Assembly: GCA_022072175.1 (NCBI GenBank) | Contig: JAJVIE010000003.1 | Span: 306,598-370,597, forward strand | Direction of reading: 5' to 3' | Source: Candidatus Omnitrophota bacterium | Lineage (GTDB): Bacteria > Omnitrophota > Gorgyraeia > 2-02-FULL-51-18 | DNA: 64,000 nt | Shown here: positions 57,708 to 64,000 of the stretch, one piece after another | Layout of the letters: the number at the start of each line of letters is the position of its first letter | Numbering within the stretch: the first letter of the stretch is position 1 | The notes under the pieces: generated by a model | Databases searched by the model: none | What the model was told of the DNA's origin: nothing | The model's input: only the letters and a program-made list of their open reading frames with translations | Program-made: the position numbers and the translations under genes

Positions 57708-59245
57708 TCGAGATCAAGCGGGCGCTGATCAGCGTCTACGACAAGACGGGAGTGGTGGAACTGGCCCGCGGTCTGGGCAAATTGGGCGTGGAGATCCTCT
57801 CGACGGGGGGCACTGCGGAGCTCCTGCGCAAGGAAGGCGTGGCGGTCCGTGAAGTTTCCGAGGTTACCGGGTTCCCGGAGATGCTCGACGGCCGCGTGAA
57901 GACCCTGCACCCGATGATCCATGGGGGCCTTCTGGCTCGCCGCAGCGATCCCGCTCACATGCGGACGGCCAAGCAGCATGGCATCGGCCTGATCGATCTT
58001 CTGGTGGTCAACCTCTATCCGTTCACCAAGACCCTGGAGTCCGGAGCGGGGGAAGAGGAAGTGATCGAGATGATCGATATCGGCGGGCCGGCCATGCTCC
58101 GCGCGGCCGCCAAGAATCACGAGGGTGTGGCCGCATTGTGCGATCCGGCGGACTACGCGACGGTGCTCGAGCAGGTCCGGGCGACCGGCCGCATCGATCG
58201 CGCCACGCTCAAGCGTCTGGCGGCCAAGGTCTTCCGCCACACGTCCGCTTACGACGCGAAGGTCGCGGATTATCTGACCGGAGCTTCACAGGGTCTTTTC
58301 CCGGAGACCTGGTCCAGGCGCTATCGCAAAGCCGCGGACCTGCGCTACGGCGAGAACCCTCATCAGAAAGCCGCTCTGTACGCGGACGCCGACGCGGCCG
58401 ACAAGGGAGGTGTTGTCTCGGCGCGTCAGCTGCACGGTAAGGAACTCTCCTTTAATAACTATCTCGACCTCGACTCCGCCTGGGACTTGGTGACGGCCTT
58501 CGACGAGCCGGCGTGCGCGATCATCAAGCACATGAACCCTTGCGGGTTCGCCCTCGGCAAGGACGCTCTGGGCGCCCTCAAGAAAGCCTACGCGTGCGAC
58601 GCGCTGTCGGCTTTTGGCGGGATCTACGGGTTCAACCGTCCCGTTGACGAGCGTCTGGCCGCGCACGTGCTCAAGTGCGGCTTCATCGAATGCGTGATCG
58701 CGCCGTCCTTCGCCAAGAAGGCCGTCGAGCTCCTCAGCGTCAAGAAGAACCTGCGCCTGCTCGAGGCCAGGCCGGGCAGGATCCTGTCAGGCATGGATTT
58801 CAAGCGCGTGAGGGGAGGGCTGCTCGTCCAGCAGGAGGACACGCGCGACGTCATCCCGCAGGACCTCAAGGCCGTCTCGGGGCGCATGCCATCGGGCAAG
58901 CTCCTGGCGGATCTCCTGTTCGCCTTCAAGACCTGCCGCTATCTGCGCTCCAACGCCATCGTGATCGCCAAGGACGGAGCGACGGTCGGTATGGGCATGG
59001 GCCTGCCTTCGCGGGTCGACGCCTGTCTCACGGCCGTACGCAAGGCCGGGACGCGATCCAAGGGCGCGGTGCTGGCCTCCGATGGGTTCTTCCCCAAACC
59101 GGACTCCATCGCGCTGGCCCGCAAGGCCGGCATCCGGGCGATCATCCAGCCGGGCGGATCGGTGCAGGACGAGGAGGTCATCAAGGCCTGCTCTAAAGCC
59201 GGCATCGCGATGGTCTTCACCGGCGTCCGTCACTTCACGCACTGA
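57704..59245 (+). CDS. purH: Bifunctional AICAR formyltransferase/IMP cyclohydrolase
   Basis: A 513-residue enzyme catalysing the last two steps of IMP synthesis, using 10-formyl-tetrahydrofolate. The N-terminal cyclohydrolase has S-V-Y-D-K-T-G, L-S-T-G-G-T-A, H-P-M-I-H-G-G-L-L-A-R and N-L-Y-P-F. The formyltransferase half has R-Y-G-E-N-P-H-Q-K-A, I-K-H-M-N-P-C-G (catalytic Lys-His), S-A-F-G-G-I and, at the end, F-T-G-V-R-H-F. The ATG overlaps the pabC stop as ATGA. Its place between p-aminobenzoate and folylpolyglutamate genes makes one folate-supply and folate-use unit. Confidence 0.96.
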   Translation: MIEIKRALISVYDKTGVVELARGLGKLGVEILSTGGTAELLRKEGVAVREVSEVTGFPEMLDGRVKTLHPMIHGGLLARRSDPAHMRTAKQHGIGLIDLLVVNLYPFTKTLESGAGEEEVIEMIDIGGPAMLRAAAKNHEGVAALCDPADYATVLEQVRATGRIDRATLKRLAAKVFRHTSAYDAKVADYLTGASQGLFPETWSRRYRKAADLRYGENPHQKAALYADADAADKGGVVSARQLHGKELSFNNYLDLDSAWDLVTAFDEPACAIIKHMNPCGFALGKDALGALKKAYACDALSAFGGIYGFNRPVDERLAAHVLKCGFIECVIAPSFAKKAVELLSVKKNLRLLEARPGRILSGMDFKRVRGGLLVQQEDTRDVIPQDLKAVSGRMPSGKLLADLLFAFKTCRYLRSNAIVIAKDGATVGMGMGLPSRVDACLTAVRKAGTRSKGAVLASDGFFPKPDSIALARKAGIRAIIQPGGSVQDEEVIKACSKAGIAMVFTGVRHFTH

Positions 59246-59267
59246 GGCGATCCGGAGGTCCGGCGGT

Positions 59268-60602
59268 ATGGATTTCCGGGGGGCTCAGGAGTATCTGGAT
59301 TCCTTCGCCAACTACGAGCGGACCCGCTCGTTCGAGTATCCCGAGGCCTTCGACCTCAGCCGGATGCGTTCGTTGGCCAAGGAGCTCGGTAATCCCCAGA
59401 ACGCTTATGACAGCGTGCTCATCGCCGGGTCCAAGGGCAAGGGGTCCACGGCGGCTTATCTCAGCTCGATCCTCCGCATGGAGGACGTCAAGGTCGGGCT
59501 CTATACCTCCCCGCACCTCCTGTCCGTCTGCGAACGGATCTGCATCAACGGCATACCCATCAGCGAAGCGCGTTTCGTCGAGTCGGCGCTGGAACTGCGA
59601 CGCATCACCGACGCGGCCGAGTGGCGGCGCGATCCGCCGACGTACTTCGAGGTGCTGACCGCGATGGCGTTCAAGCACTTCAAGGACCTCAAGGTGCGCT
59701 GGGCCGTGATCGAGGTCGGACTGGGAGGCCTGTACGATTCGACCAACATCGCACCGGCAAAGGCCGCGGCGATCACGCCCATCGGACTGGAGCACACCGA
59801 CCTGCTCGGCAAGACCATCCCCAAGATCGCGGTGCAGAAAGCCGGCATCATCAAGGGCCGGGAGCTGGTCGTGTCCGCTCCCCAGGTGCGCGAGGCCGAA
59901 AAAGTCCTGCAGGACGCCTGCCGGGAACGCGAGGCGGAGCTGGTGATGGTCGGTCGGGAGACGCAGGTGCAGGAACGTTGGCACGACGAGCGCGAGCAGG
60001 CCTTCGACGTGCGGACGCCGTACGGAGATTCGTACGATCTGCGGACGACCCTCCTGGGCGAGCATCAGATCGAGAACGCGGCCGTCGCGGTGACGCTGGC
60101 GCGGGGTCTGGAGGAGAGGGCGCGGTTCAAGGTCTCCGAGGCCGCCATCAAGCAGGGTGTGGCCGCAGCGGTCTGGCCGGGCCGGTTGGAGAGGGTCTCG
60201 GAGGCGCCTGTGGTCCTGCTCGACGGCGCGCATACGCCCGATAGCATGCGGCGTCTCCTGGTGGCGGTCAAGCGGCACTTCGAAGGACGGGTCGTGCGCG
60301 TGGTGCTGGGTTTGTCGCGCGACAAGGACGCCGCGGCGATCCTCGGTGAGCTGCGGGCCGAGGTCGCTCAGGTGGTGGTCACCGAAGCGTCGAGTCCGCG
60401 CGCTCTGCCGGCCCGCGAGCTCGCCGAGGCCGCGCGCGCCGCGGGTCTTGAGCCCGAACTGCATCCCGATCCGGAGCGCGCGCTGGCCGCCGCGATCGCC
60501 TCCGCCTCGCCGGACGACGTGGTCCTCGTGACCGGCTCGCTGTTCCTCGTGGCCGATGTCCAGCGCCTCCTGCCGCCGCACCGCATGTTCGGGGCCGTCT
60601 GA
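59268..60602 (+). CDS. folC: Folylpolyglutamate/dihydrofolate synthase
   Basis: A 444-residue Mur-ligase-fold enzyme that adds glutamate to (dihydro)folate or dihydropteroate with ATP. P-loop G-S-K-G-K-G-S-T-A-A, Y-T-S-P-H-L-L-S-V-C-E-R-I and I-N-G are typical, as are E-V-G-L-G-G-x-x-D-S-T-N, I-G-L-E-H-T-D-L-L-G, W-P-G-R-L-E and L-D-G-A-H-T-P-D. I start at ATG 59268, 22 bases after purH and preceded by GGAGG; an upstream open frame to 59082 is only the out-of-frame end of purH. The stop overlaps the mnmE ATG (TGATG). Confidence 0.93.
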   Translation: MDFRGAQEYLDSFANYERTRSFEYPEAFDLSRMRSLAKELGNPQNAYDSVLIAGSKGKGSTAAYLSSILRMEDVKVGLYTSPHLLSVCERICINGIPISEARFVESALELRRITDAAEWRRDPPTYFEVLTAMAFKHFKDLKVRWAVIEVGLGGLYDSTNIAPAKAAAITPIGLEHTDLLGKTIPKIAVQKAGIIKGRELVVSAPQVREAEKVLQDACREREAELVMVGRETQVQERWHDEREQAFDVRTPYGDSYDLRTTLLGEHQIENAAVAVTLARGLEERARFKVSEAAIKQGVAAAVWPGRLERVSEAPVVLLDGAHTPDSMRRLLVAVKRHFEGRVVRVVLGLSRDKDAAAILGELRAEVAQVVVTEASSPRALPARELAEAARAAGLEPELHPDPERALAAAIASASPDDVVLVTGSLFLVADVQRLLPPHRMFGAV

Positions 60603-61990
60603 TGCGAGCGGCCACGACCGATACGATCGCGGCGGTCGCCACTCCGGCCGGAGAGGGGGGCATCGGGCTCTTGCGTCTATCCGGACCCCGCGCGGTGGAG
60701 ATCGCCGACCGCTTGTTCCGCGCCAAGGACGGCGGGCGGGTGGCGGACCAACCCAGCCACACCGCACGTTACGGTCATGTCATCGCCGGGGATGGCCGTA
60801 TCGTGGACGAGGCGGTGCTTCTGCTCATGCGCGCTCCGCGCAGTTACACGCGCGAGGACACCGTGGAGTTGGGTGTGCACGCCGGGGCGGCCCCGCTGTC
60901 CGCGGTGCTGGCGCGGCTCTTGGAGGAAGGGGCGCGTCCGGCCGAACCGGGGGAGTTCACCAAGCGCGCTTATCTCAACGGCCGGATCGATCTGGTGCAG
61001 GCCGAGGCGGTGCTGGATCTCATCCGCGCCCGTACCGATCGGGCGGCGCGCTGGGCCTCGGCCCAACTCGAGGGCGTTCTCTCGCGCAGACTCCTCGAGA
61101 TCAAGGCCGCGCTCCTGGAGGCGGCCGCGCACCTGGAGGCGGCCGTGGACTTTCCGGAGGACGGGATCGACGCGGACGCCGATGGTCAGGTGGCCGGGTC
61201 GCTGGAGCGCGCCTTGAGGATCGCGAGGGACCTCTTGGCGAGCGCCGGTGTCGGTCTCTTGGCCAAGAACGGCGCCTCGGTAGCTATCGTCGGCCGCCCC
61301 AATGTCGGCAAATCCAGTCTGCTCAACCGCCTTGTTGGCCGCGATCGCGCCATCGTGACCCCGATCGCCGGCACCACGCGTGATACGATCGAGGCCGACT
61401 ATCAGGTGCGCGGCCTGCCCGTGCGCATCCTGGATACGGCGGGCATCCACGCTACCGATCACCTGATCGAGCGCGAGGGCGTCGAGCGCGCGCGCCAGGC
61501 TCTGATCGCGGCGGACCTGGTGTTGTACGTGGTCGACGCTTCGATCCCTCTGGCGGATCAGGAGAGACGGATGCTCTGGCCCGATCTGGCCGGCAGACCG
61601 GTCGTCCTGGCCGCCAACAAATCCGATCTCGGTGTCCGCATCGACATGCGCTCGGTGGTCGGCGAGCTTGCGGCGCTACAGGGCGTGAGTTGTTCCTGTC
61701 TGTCGGGGGAGGGGTTCGAGGCGCTCGAGGAGGCGCTGTACCGGGCGCTGGCCGGCGACATCGATAGAAGCGATGAGGCGGTGGTCAGTTCCGTCCGTCA
61801 GCGCGACCTGCTGAGAGGCCTCTGTGCGGACCTGGATCGGGCGATGACGGCCCGTGCCGCCAAAGTCTCTCCGGAGTTGGTCGCGGCCGACGTACGGCTG
61901 GCCCTGCAGGACCTGGCCGAGATCGTGGGTGAGATCACCCACGATGAATTGCTCGATAAGCTGTTCGGGCAATTCTGCATCGGTAAGTAG
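60602..61990 (+). CDS. mnmE: tRNA uridine-5-carboxymethylaminomethyl GTPase MnmE
   Basis: A 462-residue GTPase that, with MnmG, modifies the wobble uridine of certain tRNAs. It uses a folate one-carbon unit, which suits the folate neighbours. N-terminal folate-binding domain: D-T-I-A-A-V-A-T-P-A-G-E-G-G-I-G and E-F-T-K-R-A-Y-L-N-G-R. The inserted G domain starts at ~220 with G-R-P-N-V-G-K-S-S, T-R-D-T-I, D-T-A-G-I and N-K-S-D. The obligatory C-terminal F-C-I-G-K is present. Confidence 0.96.
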   Translation: MRAATTDTIAAVATPAGEGGIGLLRLSGPRAVEIADRLFRAKDGGRVADQPSHTARYGHVIAGDGRIVDEAVLLLMRAPRSYTREDTVELGVHAGAAPLSAVLARLLEEGARPAEPGEFTKRAYLNGRIDLVQAEAVLDLIRARTDRAARWASAQLEGVLSRRLLEIKAALLEAAAHLEAAVDFPEDGIDADADGQVAGSLERALRIARDLLASAGVGLLAKNGASVAIVGRPNVGKSSLLNRLVGRDRAIVTPIAGTTRDTIEADYQVRGLPVRILDTAGIHATDHLIEREGVERARQALIAADLVLYVVDASIPLADQERRMLWPDLAGRPVVLAANKSDLGVRIDMRSVVGELAALQGVSCSCLSGEGFEALEEALYRALAGDIDRSDEAVVSSVRQRDLLRGLCADLDRAMTARAAKVSPELVAADVRLALQDLAEIVGEITHDELLDKLFGQFCIGK

Positions 61991-62024
61991 CCGGATATTT
62001 GGAGTGCTAACAATGTGTTCGGGG

Positions 62025-62050
62025 ACGGCTTTCAGCAAGGTCAAAGCCGT
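62025..62050 (+). other. Hairpin in the mnmE-PAP2 spacer
   Basis: ACGGCTTT (62025-62032) pairs with AAAGCCGT (62043-62050). It may be the mnmE transcript end or a leader structure. Confidence 0.45.
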
Positions 62051-62053
62051 TGC

Positions 62054-62096
62054 TTGCAGTGGCCGACCCGGGGTTATATAATAACCTCGTTTTTTT
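62054..62096 (+). promoter_or_regulatory. Promoter for the PAP2-like gene embedded in a terminator-like hairpin
   Basis: TTGCAG (62054-62059), 17 bases, consensus TATAAT (62077-62082). The same -10 lies within GGTTAT-ata-ATAACC (62072-62086), which is followed by a seven-T run (62090-62096), a small Rho-independent terminator for mnmE. Confidence 0.65.
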
Positions 62097-62121
62097 ACAA
62101 TAATATAAAGAGCTTAACTGA

Positions 62122-62583
62122 ATGCTGGACGGATCCAACACGCTCTTCGCGCAGCTCGGCCGCAACAAGATCTTCCTGACGACGCTTTCGGCCTGGGCTA
62201 TCGCCCAGATCCTGAAGGTCCTGATCGGGGTGGTCCGGGAGAAGCGTTTCAATTCCAAGTGGTTCCTCAGCTCCGGGGGGATGCCCAGCTCCCACGTGGC
62301 TCTGTCCATGTGCCTGACCACCTGCATGGGACTGCACTACGGGTTCGATTCGGGATTGTTCGCGATGTCGTTGGGTTTTGCGTGCGTGACGATGTTCGAT
62401 GCTCAGGGCGTACGGCGCCACAGCGGCCAGCAGGCCGAGGCGCTCAACAAGGTCCTCGAGGACCTGTATGCCCACAAGGGCCTGCAAGAGGAGCGGCTCA
62501 AGGAGCTCCTGGGACACACGCCCGTGGAGGTCTTCGCGGGCGGGACCCTGGGCATTCTGATCGCCATCCTGGCCTACAGCTGA
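62122..62583 (+). CDS. Divergent PAP2 family (DUF212) membrane protein
   Basis: A 153-residue membrane protein of the divergent PAP2 family, related to acid phosphatases that act on lipid phosphates. The phosphatase-like loop G-G-M-P-S-S-H-V-A is present, as are the family's D-A-Q-G-V-R-R-H-S-G-Q-Q-A and L-L-G-H-T-P-x-E-V at the C-terminal helix. The histidine of the first motif is kept; the substrate is unknown. It has its own promoter and stops 22 bases before accA. Partnership with lipid synthesis is suggested only by the accA neighbour. Confidence 0.88.
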   Translation: MLDGSNTLFAQLGRNKIFLTTLSAWAIAQILKVLIGVVREKRFNSKWFLSSGGMPSSHVALSMCLTTCMGLHYGFDSGLFAMSLGFACVTMFDAQGVRRHSGQQAEALNKVLEDLYAHKGLQEERLKELLGHTPVEVFAGGTLGILIAILAYS

Positions 62584-62605
62584 AGACCTATCTCGAGGAG
62601 AGTTG

Positions 62606-63637
62606 ATGCTGACCGTATTGGATTTTGAAAGACCCATCCACGAGCTCGAGAAGAAGATCCAGGAGCTCCGCAGTCTGTCCGACGACGGCAACCTCAACCT
62701 CCAATCCGAGGTCAAGAAGCTCGAGGGCCGGCTCGATGATCTCAAGAAAGAGACTTACGCCAACCTCTCGCCCTGGCAGCGCGTGCAGATCGCCAGGCAT
62801 CCCAAGCGCCCTTACGCGCTCGACTACGTCCGCATGCTGTTCACGGATTTCATCGAGCTCCACGGGGACCGGACGTACGCGGACGACAAGGCGCTGGTCG
62901 GCGGTTTCGCCAAGTTCGACGGCACGCCGCTCCTGGTCCTCGGACATCAGAAGGGCCGGGACGCCAAAGAGAACATCATGCGCAACTTCGGCAGCGCCCA
63001 TCCCGAGGGCTACCGTAAGGCCCTGCGTCTGATGAAATGCGCCGAGAAGTTCAGGCTCCCGATCGTCGCCTTCGTCGATACTCCCGGGGCTTATCCGGGC
63101 ATCGGCGCCGAGGAGCGCGGACAGGCCTACACCATCGCCGTCAACATCCGCGACATGGCGCGCTTGACCGTGCCCATCGCGGTCTACGTCATCGGAGAGG
63201 GCGGGTCCGGCGGCGCGCTGGGCATCGGTGTGGGCGACCACGTCGCGGTCCTCGAGAACGCGTACTATTCCGTCATCTCGCCCGAAGGTTGCGCGGCCAT
63301 CCTCTGGAAGGACCGTGGCCGGGCTCCCGACGCGGCCGCCGCTCTGCGCCTGACGGCCAGGGAGTTGTTGGAGATGTCGCTGATCGACGAGGTCGTGCGG
63401 GAACCGCTCGGCGGGGCGCACCATGACGCCGAGGCCGCCGCCGCCGGGATCCGGCAGTCCCTGCGCAAGGTCCTCAAGGACCTCGAGGGCTCCGACGGGC
63501 GGGCCTTGGTCGCGTCCCGTTACGCCAAATTCAGGAAGATGGGTATCTTCGACAACGGCGCGATGCCCGTGCTGAGCAAAACCCGGCAGGCCCATGACAA
63601 AAGACCGAGAGCTAAAAGAGTATCGAGTGCCCAGTGA
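62606..63637 (+). CDS. accA: Acetyl-CoA carboxylase carboxyltransferase subunit alpha
   Basis: A 343-residue subunit of acetyl-CoA carboxylase that, with AccD, moves carboxyl from biotin to acetyl-CoA, making malonyl-CoA for fatty-acid synthesis. Diagnostic segments: F-I-E-L-H-G-D-R, G-H-Q-K-G-R-D, N-F-G-S-A-H-P-E-G-Y-R-K-A, D-T-P-G-A-Y-P-G-I-G-A-E-E-R-G-Q and G-E-G-G-S-G-G-A-L-G-I. The start is ATG 62606 after GAGGAG; the TTG three bases earlier is a weaker option. Its last 44 bases overlap the next gene. Confidence 0.96.
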   Translation: MLTVLDFERPIHELEKKIQELRSLSDDGNLNLQSEVKKLEGRLDDLKKETYANLSPWQRVQIARHPKRPYALDYVRMLFTDFIELHGDRTYADDKALVGGFAKFDGTPLLVLGHQKGRDAKENIMRNFGSAHPEGYRKALRLMKCAEKFRLPIVAFVDTPGAYPGIGAEERGQAYTIAVNIRDMARLTVPIAVYVIGEGGSGGALGIGVGDHVAVLENAYYSVISPEGCAAILWKDRGRAPDAAAALRLTARELLEMSLIDEVVREPLGGAHHDAEAAAAGIRQSLRKVLKDLEGSDGRALVASRYAKFRKMGIFDNGAMPVLSKTRQAHDKRPRAKRVSSAQ

Positions 63638-64000
63638 CCTCTCTGAGGTCCAGCGGGCGAGCGCAGATATCCTCGATTTTTTGAAGACGGTCCCGCTGAG
63701 CGAGGGCGGGCTCTTCGATCTGCGTCTCTGCCTCGAGGAAGCGCTCATCAACGCCATGAAGTACGGCAACCGTCTGCGCCCTGAAGTGCCGGTCGAGGTG
63801 GGTGTCGAGATCGACTCGGACGAAGTGCGCATCCGTGTCAAGGACCAGGGGCCCGGATTCGACGTCGCCCAGCTGGCGGATTGCACGCAGAGCGACAATC
63901 TGCTCCGGACGCGCGGGCGCGGCGTCTATCTGATCCGCAAATTGATGGACCGCGCGGAGTACAACGCGTGCGGTAATGAACTGTTGATGGTCAAGCGGCT
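63594..64000 (+). CDS. RsbW-like anti-sigma/serine kinase with HATPase fold, 5' part
   Basis: The gene runs off the right edge after ~135 residues. It is a GHKL ATPase of the RsbW/SpoIIAB type, which binds a sigma factor or phosphorylates an anti-sigma antagonist. The N box reads C-L-E-E-A-L-I-N-A-M-K-Y-G-N, the G1 box D-Q-G-P-G-F-D and the G2-like box R-G-R-G-V-Y-L-I-R. ATG 63594 begins inside accA in another frame (44-base overlap); no strong ribosome-binding site is visible, so coupling to accA is likely. It might belong to a partner-switching system continuing outside the window. Confidence 0.85.
   Translation, partial: MTKDRELKEYRVPSDLSEVQRASADILDFLKTVPLSEGGLFDLRLCLEEALINAMKYGNRLRPEVPVEVGVEIDSDEVRIRVKDQGPGFDVAQLADCTQSDNLLRTRGRGVYLIRKLMDRAEYNACGNELLMVKR

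Overview
The window is dense, GC-rich bacterial DNA, almost all of it read on the + strand, from an organism with a Gram-negative envelope: diacyl-lipoprotein signals, an OmpA/LysM protein and a YdbH/YnbE/YdbL-type set. The strongest taxonomic hint is one uninterrupted 9,512-codon gene (12268-40806). It sits beside a DUF3536 GH57 enzyme, a bacterial deoxyhypusine-synthase-like protein and a B12-dependent ribonucleotide reductase. This mix suggests Candidatus Omnitrophota (OP3), a phylum known for giant genes. That placement is inference; no marker gene was compared.

Layout. 1-12186: the tail of an acyl-CoA-reductase-like gene, GH57 glycosidase, YchF, tagatose-1,6-bisphosphate aldolase (lacD), an HD-GYP/J-protein/cupredoxin-lipoprotein group, a PuuD-like membrane protein on the minus strand, nrdJ behind a strong promoter with a likely NrdR box, and an OGG-type DNA glycosylase. 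12268-40806: the giant gene. 40906-54902: aconitase, a DHS-like enzyme, an RluA-type pseudouridine synthase, a LOG protein, OmpA-LysM, BAX-inhibitor-like and APC-UspA membrane proteins, phosphoglycerate mutase, a minus-strand DUF21 pair, a YdbH-like protein with a YnbE-YdbL fusion, and an MscS-like membrane protein. 54925-64000: a coiled-coil lipoprotein, then the tight run pabB-pabC-purH-folC-mnmE (folate supply together with the folate-using purine step), a divergent PAP2 protein, accA and a partial RsbW-like kinase.

Main finding. The giant protein has an N-terminal signal peptide and is cut into about 21 segments by 20 copies of a short motif, G-A-R-L-[A/S]. Recognisable segments begin at or soon after a motif: a GNAT acetyltransferase, five protein-kinase-like modules (one with an intact HRDLKxxN loop), two nucleotidyltransferases, two HAD phosphatase-like domains, a SAM methyltransferase fold, a P-loop uridine-kinase-like domain and an HExxH metalloprotease-like module anchored by a membrane helix. 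The 20 motifs use all six arginine codons and three glycine codons, so the peptide rather than the DNA is conserved. Two internal membrane helices and the signal peptide all look N-in/C-out, which one unprocessed chain could not easily satisfy. I propose a secreted or membrane polyprotein whose GARLA sites are processing or docking points.

Second finding. A family of intergenic repeats (403-526, 3208-3614, 53856-54114) shares a 20-base core. Each copy lies directly upstream of a promoter; the last is bounded by inverted copies of the core, like a MITE.
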